Position numbers and translations under genes: made by a program
Shown here: in pieces, positions 21,569 to 28,142 of the stretch
Layout of the letters: each line of letters starts with the position of its first letter
How positions within the stretch are numbered: the first letter of the stretch is position 1
NCBI GenBank assembly: GCA_002255025.1
Contig: NJEJ01000032.1
Location: 1-28,142, forward strand
Length of the DNA: 28,142 nucleotides
Reading direction: 5' to 3'
From: Candidatus Bathyarchaeota archaeon ex4484_135
GTDB taxonomy: Archaea; Thermoproteota; Bathyarchaeia; EX4484-135
The notes under the pieces: model-generated
Databases searched by the model: none
Seen by the model: only the letters and a program-made list of their open reading frames with translations
What the model was told of the DNA's origin: nothing

Positions 21569-21594
21569 GCCTGCCCCAGCCGTAAGCAGGGGTT

Positions 21595-22986
21595 GTGAGG
21601 TGGAAGGTGGGCACTTTAACCCGTTCTGAGGACCGTGCCCTCCCGGCCAGCATATCCGATGTTCTGTCTGGCTCGGTGCCAGAGGGCCGGAAGGTGAGGA
21701 TAAGAGGATGGCTCTCCAACAGGAGGTCGAGCGGGGGCGTAGTCTTCCTCATAATGCGTGATGGGACCGGCTGGCTCCAGTGCGTGGCCAGGAGGGACGT
21801 GCTCGGCGACAAGAAGTTGGATGAGCTGGAGAAGCTGCCAATTGAATCCGTCTTGGAACTAGAGGGCTCCGTCAGAGCTGACAAGAGGGCCCCGGGCGGC
21901 TACGAGCTATCAATTGACAGATACCGTATCTTGAGCGTGGCATGGCCCGATTACCCGATAGCTAAGAAATACCACGGCCCCGACTTCCTGCTTGAGAAGA
22001 GGCACCTCTGGATAAGGAGCAAGAAGATGTGGTGCATCCTCATAGTGAGGTCGAAGCTCCTCAAGGCCGCCCGCTCCTGGCTCGACGAGCACGGCTATGT
22101 AGAAGTGCAGGCCCCCATATTGACTGCATCGGCCTGCGAGGGAGGTGCAACCCTCTTCCCGGTCGATTACTTCGGCCGGAAGGCCTACCTGACGCAGAGC
22201 TGGCAGCTCTACGGGGAGGCCTTCATAGCGAGTGTGGGCAAGTGCTACACGTTGGCCCCGTCCTTCAGGGCCGAGAAGTCCCGGACCCGCAGGCACTTGA
22301 CCGAGTACTGGCACCTCGAGGTCGAAATACCGTTCTGCGACTTAAAGTGCCTCCTGAAGGTCATAGACGAGTTCATAACGCACATCTGCCACGAGCTCGC
22401 CGATAAGGCGGCAGAAGAACTGAGGACCTTGGGCAGGGACCCAGCCGACCTGGCCCGGGTGGAACCGCCCTTCCCGCGGCTGAAATATGACGAGGCCGTG
22501 GAGATGCTCCAGGCCGAAGGAGTCCAGATAGAATGGGGCGAGGACTTAACCTGGACCTGTGAGAAGGTCCTGGCATCTGAGTTCGACGTGCCGTTCTTCG
22601 TGACGCACTTCCCGAAGACCGCAAAGGCTTTCTACCACAAGCCCGACCCTGAGAGGCCTGAGGTAACGCTCTCGGCCGACCTGTTGGCCCCGGAGGGCTA
22701 TGGGGAGATAATAGGGGGCGGTGAACGCATAGACGATTACGAGACCCTGCTGGCCCGCATAAGGGAAGAAGGGCTCGACCCAGCCGATTACGAGTGGTAT
22801 CTCGACCTTAGGAAATACGGTTCCATCCAGCACTCAGGCTTCGGCCTGGGCGTTGAACGCATGGTCATGTGGGTCTGCAAGCTGGACCACATAAGGGATG
22901 CCATAGCCTTCCCACGCCTGGTGAGGCGGAGGTCGTCGTGGTCCACCACGATGATGCCGATGGCCTATGCTCTGGTGCGATCGTGA
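21595..22986 (+). CDS. asnS: Asparaginyl-tRNA synthetase
   Basis: A class IIb synthetase of 463 residues. An N-terminal OB fold (about 30-120, VRIRGWLSNRRSSGGVVFLI) binds the anticodon. Motif 2 is around FRAEKSRTRRHLTEYWHLE. Motif 3 is GFGLGVERMVMW. The specificity region TASACEGGATLFPVDYFG marks asparagine rather than aspartate. The conserved core ends at AIAFPR, where relatives continue TPxRxxP. Here the frame instead runs on for about 20 unusual residues to a TGA at 22984, while TPG appears in the next frame, which belongs to the DHH gene. A small indel or an unusual overlap is likely. The protein charges tRNA-Asn directly. Confidence 0.93.
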   Translation: MRWKVGTLTRSEDRALPASISDVLSGSVPEGRKVRIRGWLSNRRSSGGVVFLIMRDGTGWLQCVARRDVLGDKKLDELEKLPIESVLELEGSVRADKRAPGGYELSIDRYRILSVAWPDYPIAKKYHGPDFLLEKRHLWIRSKKMWCILIVRSKLLKAARSWLDEHGYVEVQAPILTASACEGGATLFPVDYFGRKAYLTQSWQLYGEAFIASVGKCYTLAPSFRAEKSRTRRHLTEYWHLEVEIPFCDLKCLLKVIDEFITHICHELADKAAEELRTLGRDPADLARVEPPFPRLKYDEAVEMLQAEGVQIEWGEDLTWTCEKVLASEFDVPFFVTHFPKTAKAFYHKPDPERPEVTLSADLLAPEGYGEIIGGGERIDDYETLLARIREEGLDPADYEWYLDLRKYGSIQHSGFGLGVERMVMWVCKLDHIRDAIAFPRLVRRRSSWSTTMMPMAYALVRS

Positions 22987-24056
22987 AGGCCGTCCTAGAG
23001 CGTATGGGGCTCAAGCCCAAGCTCGTGTGCCTCGAGAAGCTCTTCCCTGAGGTCGTAAGGCTCCTCCACTCGGGCGGGGGGAAGGCCATCTTCTACTGCG
23101 ACATAGGCTCGCCACATGCTGACCTCATATCGAGGGCCAACGGGGGCAGGAACCTCACGGTCATACTGGACCATCACGACCCGAGGCCAGCCGACGACCC
23201 CATGGTGCTCGACCTGAACTTGGAGCACGTGGGCGTGAGGGGTGAGGAGGAGTTCTCGGGTGCGACATGCTGCTACTTGTTCGCCAAGGCCGTCGACGAG
23301 GCCAACAGGAGCCTGTCCTACCTGGCCTTGGTCGGGAGCTGCGAGATACCCGTCGGCTACAAGGGCATAAACGAGCAAGTGCTCGACGAAGCCCTCAGGG
23401 ACGGCGTGGTCCGGCGTGTTGGCAAGAAACTGGTCATAACGAAGCTCGGTGTGGGCGTCAGGGAACTCTTCTCAGCCCTGCAGGTCCTGGGGCCCGTGGG
23501 CTATTACTCTGGCGGGCCCGAGGTCGGCATAAGGGCTGCTTTAGAAGGTCTATCGGGCGATATAAAGAAGTTGGTCAAGGAGCTTGAGGAGAAGAGGAAG
23601 GCCGTGAACAAACGCCTCCTGGCCCGTCTTTACAAGCAGGGCCTCAGGAGGTCAGGCCGGATACAGTGGTTCAACGCCGGAAGGGCCTACAAGGGCATGG
23701 GCTCCAAGGTCATAGGGACCTTTTGCTCCTACTTATCACACGTGAGGAAGCTCGCAAAGCCGGATATGTTCGTGGTGGGCCTGATGGAGATGGAAACGGC
23801 CATACCTGGCCTGGGCGAGCTAAAGGGCCGCTTCTACAAGGTGTCCGTCAGGGCCCCGAGGGACCTCAGGGCCGATATAGATGCCGGTCGGGCCCCCTCA
23901 GCCGTCCAGCTCCTTAAGGAGGCCACCGAGGGCTTCGGCATAGCCGTTGACGGCCACGCTTACGCGGCCAGCTGTGTCATACCGGCCGATAAGGTGGAGG
24001 AGTTCATAAGGAGGGCATCTGAGGCATCCGTGAGAGGAACCTCAGCCACCGGCTGA
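22938..24056 (+). CDS. DHH-family phosphoesterase (archaeal RecJ/GAN-like)
   Basis: A nuclease or phosphodiesterase of the DHH superfamily, similar in layout to archaeal RecJ-like proteins, one of which (GAN) works with GINS. Motifs are HHDDADGLCSG (motif I), CDIGSPHAD, LDHHDP (DHH signature) and a C-terminal DHHA1-like GIAVDGHAYAASC. Two starts fit. GTG 22938 has GGCGGAGG 6 nt before it but leaves only one residue before motif I. GTG 22869 adds 23 residues, most of them out-of-frame asnS sequence. The expected first strand (EAEVVVVHH) would need an upstream start, so the junction with asnS is suspect. Its 3' end overlaps the convergent radical SAM gene by 15 nt. Confidence 0.88.
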   Translation: MVHHDDADGLCSGAIVKAVLERMGLKPKLVCLEKLFPEVVRLLHSGGGKAIFYCDIGSPHADLISRANGGRNLTVILDHHDPRPADDPMVLDLNLEHVGVRGEEEFSGATCCYLFAKAVDEANRSLSYLALVGSCEIPVGYKGINEQVLDEALRDGVVRRVGKKLVITKLGVGVRELFSALQVLGPVGYYSGGPEVGIRAALEGLSGDIKKLVKELEEKRKAVNKRLLARLYKQGLRRSGRIQWFNAGRAYKGMGSKVIGTFCSYLSHVRKLAKPDMFVVGLMEMETAIPGLGELKGRFYKVSVRAPRDLRADIDAGRAPSAVQLLKEATEGFGIAVDGHAYAASCVIPADKVEEFIRRASEASVRGTSATG

Positions 24057-25040
24057 TAGGCCAGATGCCCTCGGGCAGAGCGGGTCGGGTGCCCTCAGGT
24101 CGCCCTCCAGGAGGATGGCCCTGGCCAGGCAGCCCCCTTGGCAGAAGTCCCTTATGGGGCAGCTGCGGCAGGGCTCCATCTCGTCAGGCCTCCTGTTGGC
24201 TAGGAACTGGTCCCTGAAGGCCTCGTACTTCCTCCAGGCTTCTTCAACGCCTTCCCTGACGTTGGCCACGCGGAAGTCCAGCGTATCGCAGAAGAGCACG
24301 TCACCCTGCGGGCTTATGTCCATGACCCTGTCCGAGCAGCCGAAGACGTAAATACGCTTCGACTTGACCAAGTCGGCCACGAAGGGAGCACACCAGACGC
24401 ACGCTCTGTAGCCTATTTCCTCGACGGCTTCCTCGACGCCCGACATGCACTCCGCCACCTGGCCTGGGTTGGGCATGAGGGCCCTGCCCTCCCGGGCTGC
24501 CCTGCCGGCCGGTATCAGGGGCAGCAGTACGGCCTCGGAGGCCCCGAGGGCCTCGCAGAAGAGCACGTGCTTCCTCCCGAGCTTGTAGGTCATGGAGGAT
24601 ATGGTCATGATCACGGAGAACTCCACGCCGTAGCTCCTCAGCTCGGACAGGCCCTTTATCGCCCTACGCCAGGCCCCGGGCCCCCTTATGGCATCGCAGA
24701 CCTCCCTGTCCGGCCCATCTAGGCCCACGAAGGCGAAGGCATCTAGGGACCTCATGGCCTTGGCCACACGCTCGTCTATGAGGATGGCGTTCGTGGTGAA
24801 GCTGACCTTCAGGCCATCTTGAACGGCCCTTTTGGCTATCTCGAAGATGTCGGGCCTCAGGAGGGGCTCGCCTCCCGTGAAGGATACGTGGACCACGCCT
24901 AAATCAGCTAACTCATCTACCATCTTGAGGGCCTCTTCGGTCGTGAGCTCCGCCCCCTTGAAACGCCCGGCTACGTAACAGTGCCTGCAGGCCAAGTTGC
25001 ACCTCGACGTGCAGAGCCATATGGCCAGGGTGGGCCACAT
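24042..25040 (-). CDS. Radical SAM protein with SPASM-like C-terminus
   Basis: A 332-residue radical SAM enzyme. The CxxxCxxC cluster motif is CNLACRHCYVAG (near residue 14), followed by SFTGGEPLLRPD, the SAM-binding GGE motif. The C-terminal third holds many cysteines (CVWC, FGCSD, FCDTLDF, CRSCPIRDFCQGGC, PLCP), as in SPASM/twitch proteins with auxiliary Fe-S clusters. Related enzymes act in peptide modification and alternative haem synthesis (AhbC/AhbD). The substrate is not evident and no small precursor peptide is seen nearby. ATG 25040 follows AGAGGGT. The promoter region is shared with the divergent thioredoxin reductase gene. Confidence 0.9.
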   Translation of the reverse strand: MWPTLAIWLCTSRCNLACRHCYVAGRFKGAELTTEEALKMVDELADLGVVHVSFTGGEPLLRPDIFEIAKRAVQDGLKVSFTTNAILIDERVAKAMRSLDAFAFVGLDGPDREVCDAIRGPGAWRRAIKGLSELRSYGVEFSVIMTISSMTYKLGRKHVLFCEALGASEAVLLPLIPAGRAAREGRALMPNPGQVAECMSGVEEAVEEIGYRACVWCAPFVADLVKSKRIYVFGCSDRVMDISPQGDVLFCDTLDFRVANVREGVEEAWRKYEAFRDQFLANRRPDEMEPCRSCPIRDFCQGGCLARAILLEGDLRAPDPLCPRASGLSAGG

Positions 25041-25075
25041 ACCCTCTGGACCGAGGGAGGACCGGGCGGCCAGGA

Positions 25076-25085
25076 GTTAAAAAGG
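25076..25085. promoter_or_regulatory. Divergent promoter, thioredoxin reductase and radical SAM genes
   Basis: GTTAAAAAGG predicts rightward transcription from about 25105. This excludes the GTG at 25097 and favours TTG 25115. On the other strand it can serve the radical SAM gene. Confidence 0.45.
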
Positions 25086-25114
25086 CTGGTGCCCACGTGG
25101 GGGAGGGAGATGCC

Positions 25115-26044
25115 TTGGACACAGAGCTAATAGTCATCGGAGCTGGCCCCGCAGGCCTCAGCACGGCCCTCTACGCCGCCAGGATGGGCCTTGAGGTCCT
25201 GGTGGTCGAGAAGGGCCTGGCCGGAGGCCTCATGCTCGAGATACCGCTCATAGAGAATTACCCTGGCTTCCCGAACGGCATAAGCGGTCAAGAACTGGCC
25301 AAGCTCATGGTGGAACAAGCAAAGGTCCATGGAGTCGCAATAAGAGAGCTCGAGGAAGCCATCGAGCTAGACCTGAAGGGAGACGTGAAGACCGTTAAGA
25401 CCAATAAGGCCTCTTATGAAGCTAAGGCCATCGTGATCGCGACGGGATGTTCTCATAGGGAGCTGGGGGTCCCTGGCGAGGAGGAATTCAGAGGACGAGG
25501 GGTGAGCTACTGCGGCCTCTGTGATGGCCCCTTATTTAAGGGGAAGCGTGTCTTAGTAGTCGGCGGCGGAAATGCGGCTGCCACAACAGCCCTCTACCTC
25601 TCCGACCTAGCCTCTGAGGTCCTCCTGGTCCACAGGAGGGATACCCTGAGGGCTGAGGAAATACTGGTCAAGCGGTTGGCCGAGAAAGGCGTGAAGTTCG
25701 TCCTGAACTCCGTCCTCACGGAGATATATGGCGATGAAGTCGTCAGGGGGGTGAAGATAAGGGACCTCAAGACGGGCGAGGAAGGCGAGCTCGAGGTGGA
25801 TGGCGTCTTCATCCAGGTCGGCGAGGTCCCGAACAGCGAGCTAGCCGCCAAGGCTGGCGTCCAAGTGGACGAGGGGAGCTTCATAATAGTCGACGTGAGG
25901 CAGAGGACTAATTTACCCGGCGTTTACGCGGCAGGCGACGTGACGAACTACCCGGTCAAGCAGGTCGCAACGGCCGTCGGCCAGGGCGTGACGGCCGCCG
26001 TCGAGGCCTACGGCTTCGTGAAAAGGCCTTACTGGTTCAGGTGA
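25115..26044 (+). CDS. trxB: Thioredoxin reductase-like flavoprotein
   Basis: A 309-residue FAD/NAD(P)H pyridine nucleotide-disulfide oxidoreductase. The FAD-binding motif is VIGAGPAGLS at the N-terminus. The redox cysteines are in YCGLCDG (usual CxxC-D). The second dinucleotide-binding site is VVGGGNAAATTAL with the basic HRRDTLR expected for NADPH. The C-terminal FAD motif is GVYAAGDVTN. TTG 25115 follows GGGAGGGAG; GTG 25097 would precede the predicted transcription start. It supplies reducing power to thioredoxin or related proteins. It is convergent, with an 8-bp overlap, with npdG, which makes NADPH from F420H2. That is a functional link but not an operon. Confidence 0.95.
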   Translation: MDTELIVIGAGPAGLSTALYAARMGLEVLVVEKGLAGGLMLEIPLIENYPGFPNGISGQELAKLMVEQAKVHGVAIRELEEAIELDLKGDVKTVKTNKASYEAKAIVIATGCSHRELGVPGEEEFRGRGVSYCGLCDGPLFKGKRVLVVGGGNAAATTALYLSDLASEVLLVHRRDTLRAEEILVKRLAEKGVKFVLNSVLTEIYGDEVVRGVKIRDLKTGEEGELEVDGVFIQVGEVPNSELAAKAGVQVDEGSFIIVDVRQRTNLPGVYAAGDVTNYPVKQVATAVGQGVTAAVEAYGFVKRPYWFR

Positions 26045-26714
26045 ACTTCACGCCCAAGTTGGGGTTCCCGATACGCTTGCCCATGCTTATCAACAGGGGC
26101 GTCAGGGCCTCAAGGACTCTTGAGTAGGCCAGGGGACCTCCGTCTAAGGGCCTGAGGTTCGGTATGTCCTCCACGAGTTCCATGACCAGTTCTTTTGCCC
26201 CCTCGTCATCCCCGCAGACGACTACATCGCCCTCTATGGGCTCTGGGATGGCCCGGAGGAGGCTGGCCGAGACCGTCTGGAAGGCACTTACCACCTTAGC
26301 CTGGGGCAGGAGGTTGGCCATCAGCTCGGCTGCCGAGCCCTCTGGAGGCAGGTCAGGCATGAGGCCAACTTTGGTCTTCTTCATGGGCGCAACAGGGCTC
26401 AGAACCACGGTCCCGGGCCTTATCCGGTCCTTAAGAGCCTCGCAAGTGGGCCTGAGGCCCTCAAATGGTATGGTGAATACCACCACGTCTGCCTCCCCTA
26501 CGACCTCCTGGTTTACGCCGTGGCCGAACTCGTAATCGGCCCTGAGGGGCCTCAGCGTGTCAGACAACTCCCTGGCTACCCTCTCGGCCTTCTCAGCCCT
26601 CCTTGAGCCTATCAGGACCTGGTGGCCTGCGAGGGCCCACCTGAGGGCCAGGCCAGGCCCCTGATTACCTGTCCCGCCCACCAAGGCTATTCTGAGCTTT
26701 CGGCTCCTCATCAT
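26037..26714 (-). CDS. npdG: F420H2:NADP oxidoreductase
   Basis: A 225-residue enzyme that passes hydride between coenzyme F420 and NADP. The N-terminal Rossmann motif is VGGTGNQGPGLALRWALAGH. The NADP-phosphate site GSRRAEKA follows, then VVVFTIPFEG and VVLSPVAPMKK, typical of Fno/NpdG. The length is normal. The ATG at 26714 overlaps the stop of the upstream membrane-protein gene as ATGA. It shows that the organism uses F420. Confidence 0.94.
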   Translation of the reverse strand: MMRSRKLRIALVGGTGNQGPGLALRWALAGHQVLIGSRRAEKAERVARELSDTLRPLRADYEFGHGVNQEVVGEADVVVFTIPFEGLRPTCEALKDRIRPGTVVLSPVAPMKKTKVGLMPDLPPEGSAAELMANLLPQAKVVSAFQTVSASLLRAIPEPIEGDVVVCGDDEGAKELVMELVEDIPNLRPLDGGPLAYSRVLEALTPLLISMGKRIGNPNLGVKFT

Positions 26715-27466
26715 CTCCCCTCCTCGCCTCCCCCTCCTCCCTCGCCTTTTAAAACTGGAACCACTCTGTAGTACTCCGATATATAACCGGGCTTCTTCAC
26801 GACCTTTATGCCTTCATAATCCACGTGGAGCATCCTTATCTTGTACTCGCCCGGGTCCTCGCCACGCCTCTTTATCTGCTCCCGGAGGCAATTTATCAAC
26901 TCCTGAACGGCCCACTTGATCCTTGCCCTGGCCCTCTTATACCTAGAGCCGTAGACCTTGTACATCCCCCTTATCTTCGACCTCACGTAGTAATCTGCGT
27001 ATAGGACGACGTTCGTAAATATTACGGCCGCTATCAGCAGGATGCCGAGGTTGAGCCACCAGAAATACCTTATGAGTATGTCCTTCACGAAGTTGAAGCT
27101 ATGTGCGGCCACCAACAGGGCGGCCAGGGCCGCCACGCTCAGGTAAGCGAAGTGCTTCAGGGGCGGAAGGACCTTCATCCACTTCACAAGGCTCTTATTC
27201 GCCATGGGGACGAAGGCTATCTTTGATATATCGGTCCTCACCTTCTTCCAGACCTCCTTTGCCTTCCTGACGCCTGAATCATCTACGGCCTTCTCTAAGA
27301 TAGCCGGGTCAACACACCTGAACTTCCTATACTCGTCGAGCCAGCTTATGGCCCTGGCCAATTCCTCGAGATTGACCTTGCCAGGCGGCCTGGCCTTCCT
27401 AGGCTTCTTGTATCTTACCCTCCTCCAGACCCTGCTCAAGCACACCACCTTGACCTGTTTTTCCAT
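26711..27466 (-). CDS. Hypothetical membrane protein with two transmembrane helices
   Basis: A 251-residue protein of unknown family. A very basic N-terminus (RRVRYKKPRKARPPGK) is followed by a helical cytosolic region. Two hydrophobic segments come next (FAYLSVAALAALLVAAHSF and WLNLGILLIAAVIFTNVVL, about residues 108-126 and 141-160). A long basic helix-rich cytosolic tail ends in a Gly/Glu-rich stretch. The hairpin topology with both large ends inside is inferred. It overlaps npdG by 4 nt, so the two are co-translated. Whether it anchors a partner enzyme is unknown. Confidence 0.8.
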   Translation of the reverse strand: MEKQVKVVCLSRVWRRVRYKKPRKARPPGKVNLEELARAISWLDEYRKFRCVDPAILEKAVDDSGVRKAKEVWKKVRTDISKIAFVPMANKSLVKWMKVLPPLKHFAYLSVAALAALLVAAHSFNFVKDILIRYFWWLNLGILLIAAVIFTNVVLYADYYVRSKIRGMYKVYGSRYKRARARIKWAVQELINCLREQIKRRGEDPGEYKIRMLHVDYEGIKVVKKPGYISEYYRVVPVLKGEGGGGGEEGR

Positions 27467-27542
27467 AGATCATTCTACGGAGAATACTTAAGGATTACTC
27501 ATTCCCAGAAGTTTACGGATCTGCTGGAGGATAAGATACAGG

Positions 27543-27825
27543 ATGTTCAAGGACCTCATATTCAACCTAGCGGCCATAGTCTGCCCGTGTGAGGCCTGAC
27601 ATCTGGGAGAGAGGCCCCAAGCTCAGCATAGGGCCCGTGCCCGTGGAGACGCTGACAGGCATCATATCCCTGCCGTCCATACTGATATGCTACGGCATGA
27701 GCTGGTGGGGCATGGTGAAGTTGGGCGTGCTGGGCCTCTACTGGACGCTCATAACGGTGCTGAGCATGACCGTGGCAGGGGCGTCTCCGTCAAGGAAGTG
27801 TGTACACGGAGATACCGCCTGCTAA
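27543..27825 (+). pseudogene. Decayed amino-acid permease fragment
   Basis: Two adjacent frames together resemble the C-terminal part of an APC-type permease. FKDLIFNLAAIVCP lies in one frame from 27543. RPDIWERGPKLSIGPVPVETL, followed by a hydrophobic helix pair, lies in the next frame from 27589. In intact relatives these join through FPYRRPD, so a frameshift near 27585 is evident. The 5' portion of a permease is absent. An apparently intact permease starts 175 bp downstream, suggesting a degraded tandem copy. Confidence 0.7.
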
Positions 27826-27955
27826 GCCTGGCCTCCACCTCCATCATTTTTATTCCTACCATAAGTATTTCCCAAAAGCGAGTTACGGCTTCCATCTGAC
27901 TCCTTATAAAGCTTTAAAAGAACGTGGGGAAACACCTTTGGTCCTTTCCGTAAAT

Positions 27956-27964
27956 CTTAAATAG
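27956..27964 (+). promoter_or_regulatory. Promoter of the permease gene
   Basis: CTTAAATAG predicts a start near 27986. A GGGAGAAAG ribosome-binding site directly precedes the ATG at 28000. Confidence 0.5.
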
Positions 27965-27999
27965 CGAGGAATACCAAAACCCTCCCTCTGGGAGAAAGA

Positions 28000-28142
28000 A
28001 TGGGTGAGGAAGGAGTAATCTTCGTCAGGAAGGCCACTGGCCTAGTCAGGGAGGTCGGCTGGTTCACCTGCATGAGCATGGCCCTCTGCCACACCATAGG
28101 CGGGGGCATTAACTTCTACAGCGTCAAGGCCATCTACGCCAA
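28000..28142 (+). CDS. Amino-acid permease (APC family), 5' part only
   Basis: The first 47 codons of a gene cut by the window edge. FVRKATGLVREVGWFTCMSM followed by GGGINFYSVKA matches the cytosolic N-terminus and first helix of archaeal APC-superfamily permeases. The gene has its own TATA box and ribosome-binding site. The substrate is not known. It lies downstream of a permease pseudogene that may be its degraded paralogue. Confidence 0.8.
   Translation, partial: MGEEGVIFVRKATGLVREVGWFTCMSMALCHTIGGGINFYSVKAIYA

Noticed and set aside
21595..22986. Aspartyl-tRNA synthetase
   Set aside because: The ACEGGATLF region and overall likeness fit asparaginyl-tRNA synthetase better. The class IIb family resemblance alone is not decisive, so a residual doubt remains.

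Overview
The window comes from a GC-rich, probably thermophilic archaeon. The evidence is archaeal TATA boxes with short or absent 5' leaders, GTG and TTG starts, frequent AGG and ATA codons, tRNA genes that encode CCA, a tRNA intron of bulge-helix-bulge type in a D loop, and archaeal information genes (TFS, PCNA, PriL, PriS, GINS, eL42). An F420H2:NADP oxidoreductase indicates coenzyme F420. An unusually eukaryote-like actin, with a roadblock gene beside it, points to the TACK/Asgard part of the archaeal tree. I cannot name the lineage from sequence alone.

Layout. Positions 1-844 hold the leader-proximal end of a CRISPR array with 14 identical 24-bp repeats, transcribed leftward. Its compact leader lies at about 845-1104. 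Positions 1105-8607 hold a leftward type I-A interference operon: csa3, csa5, cas7, cas5, cas8a, cas3', cas3'' and cas6. The genes overlap heavily and cas5 carries a frameshift. No cas1, cas2 or cas4 is in the window. At 8838 a zinc-ribbon ORF of unknown function runs without a stop into a tRNA-Ser(TGA) gene. A convergent tRNA-Leu(TAG) gene with a 26-nt D-loop intron follows. Isoleucine codon choice changes at this tRNA pair, from mixed ATC/ATA/ATT on the left to mostly ATA on the right. I read the left part as acquired DNA.

Positions 10123-12607 hold an unknown possible nucleotidyltransferase-fold protein, the actin and a roadblock/LC7 protein. Positions 12738-16987 are a replication/transcription/translation cluster: tfs, pcna (apparently shortened in domain 2), priL, priS, gins and rpl44e, the last four overlapping. 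Positions 17010-21554 hold small hypothetical genes, a TauE/SafE exporter, an Lrp-like regulator with a cysteine-rich tail, a 4Fe-4S domain protein and an MFS transporter. Positions 21595-24056 hold asparaginyl-tRNA synthetase and a DHH phosphoesterase with an odd junction. Positions 24042-27466 hold a radical SAM/SPASM protein, a thioredoxin reductase, npdG and a two-helix membrane protein. The right end has an amino-acid permease pseudogene and the start of an intact permease.

The most interesting parts are the actin and its neighbours, the island boundary at the tRNA pair, and the D-loop intron.
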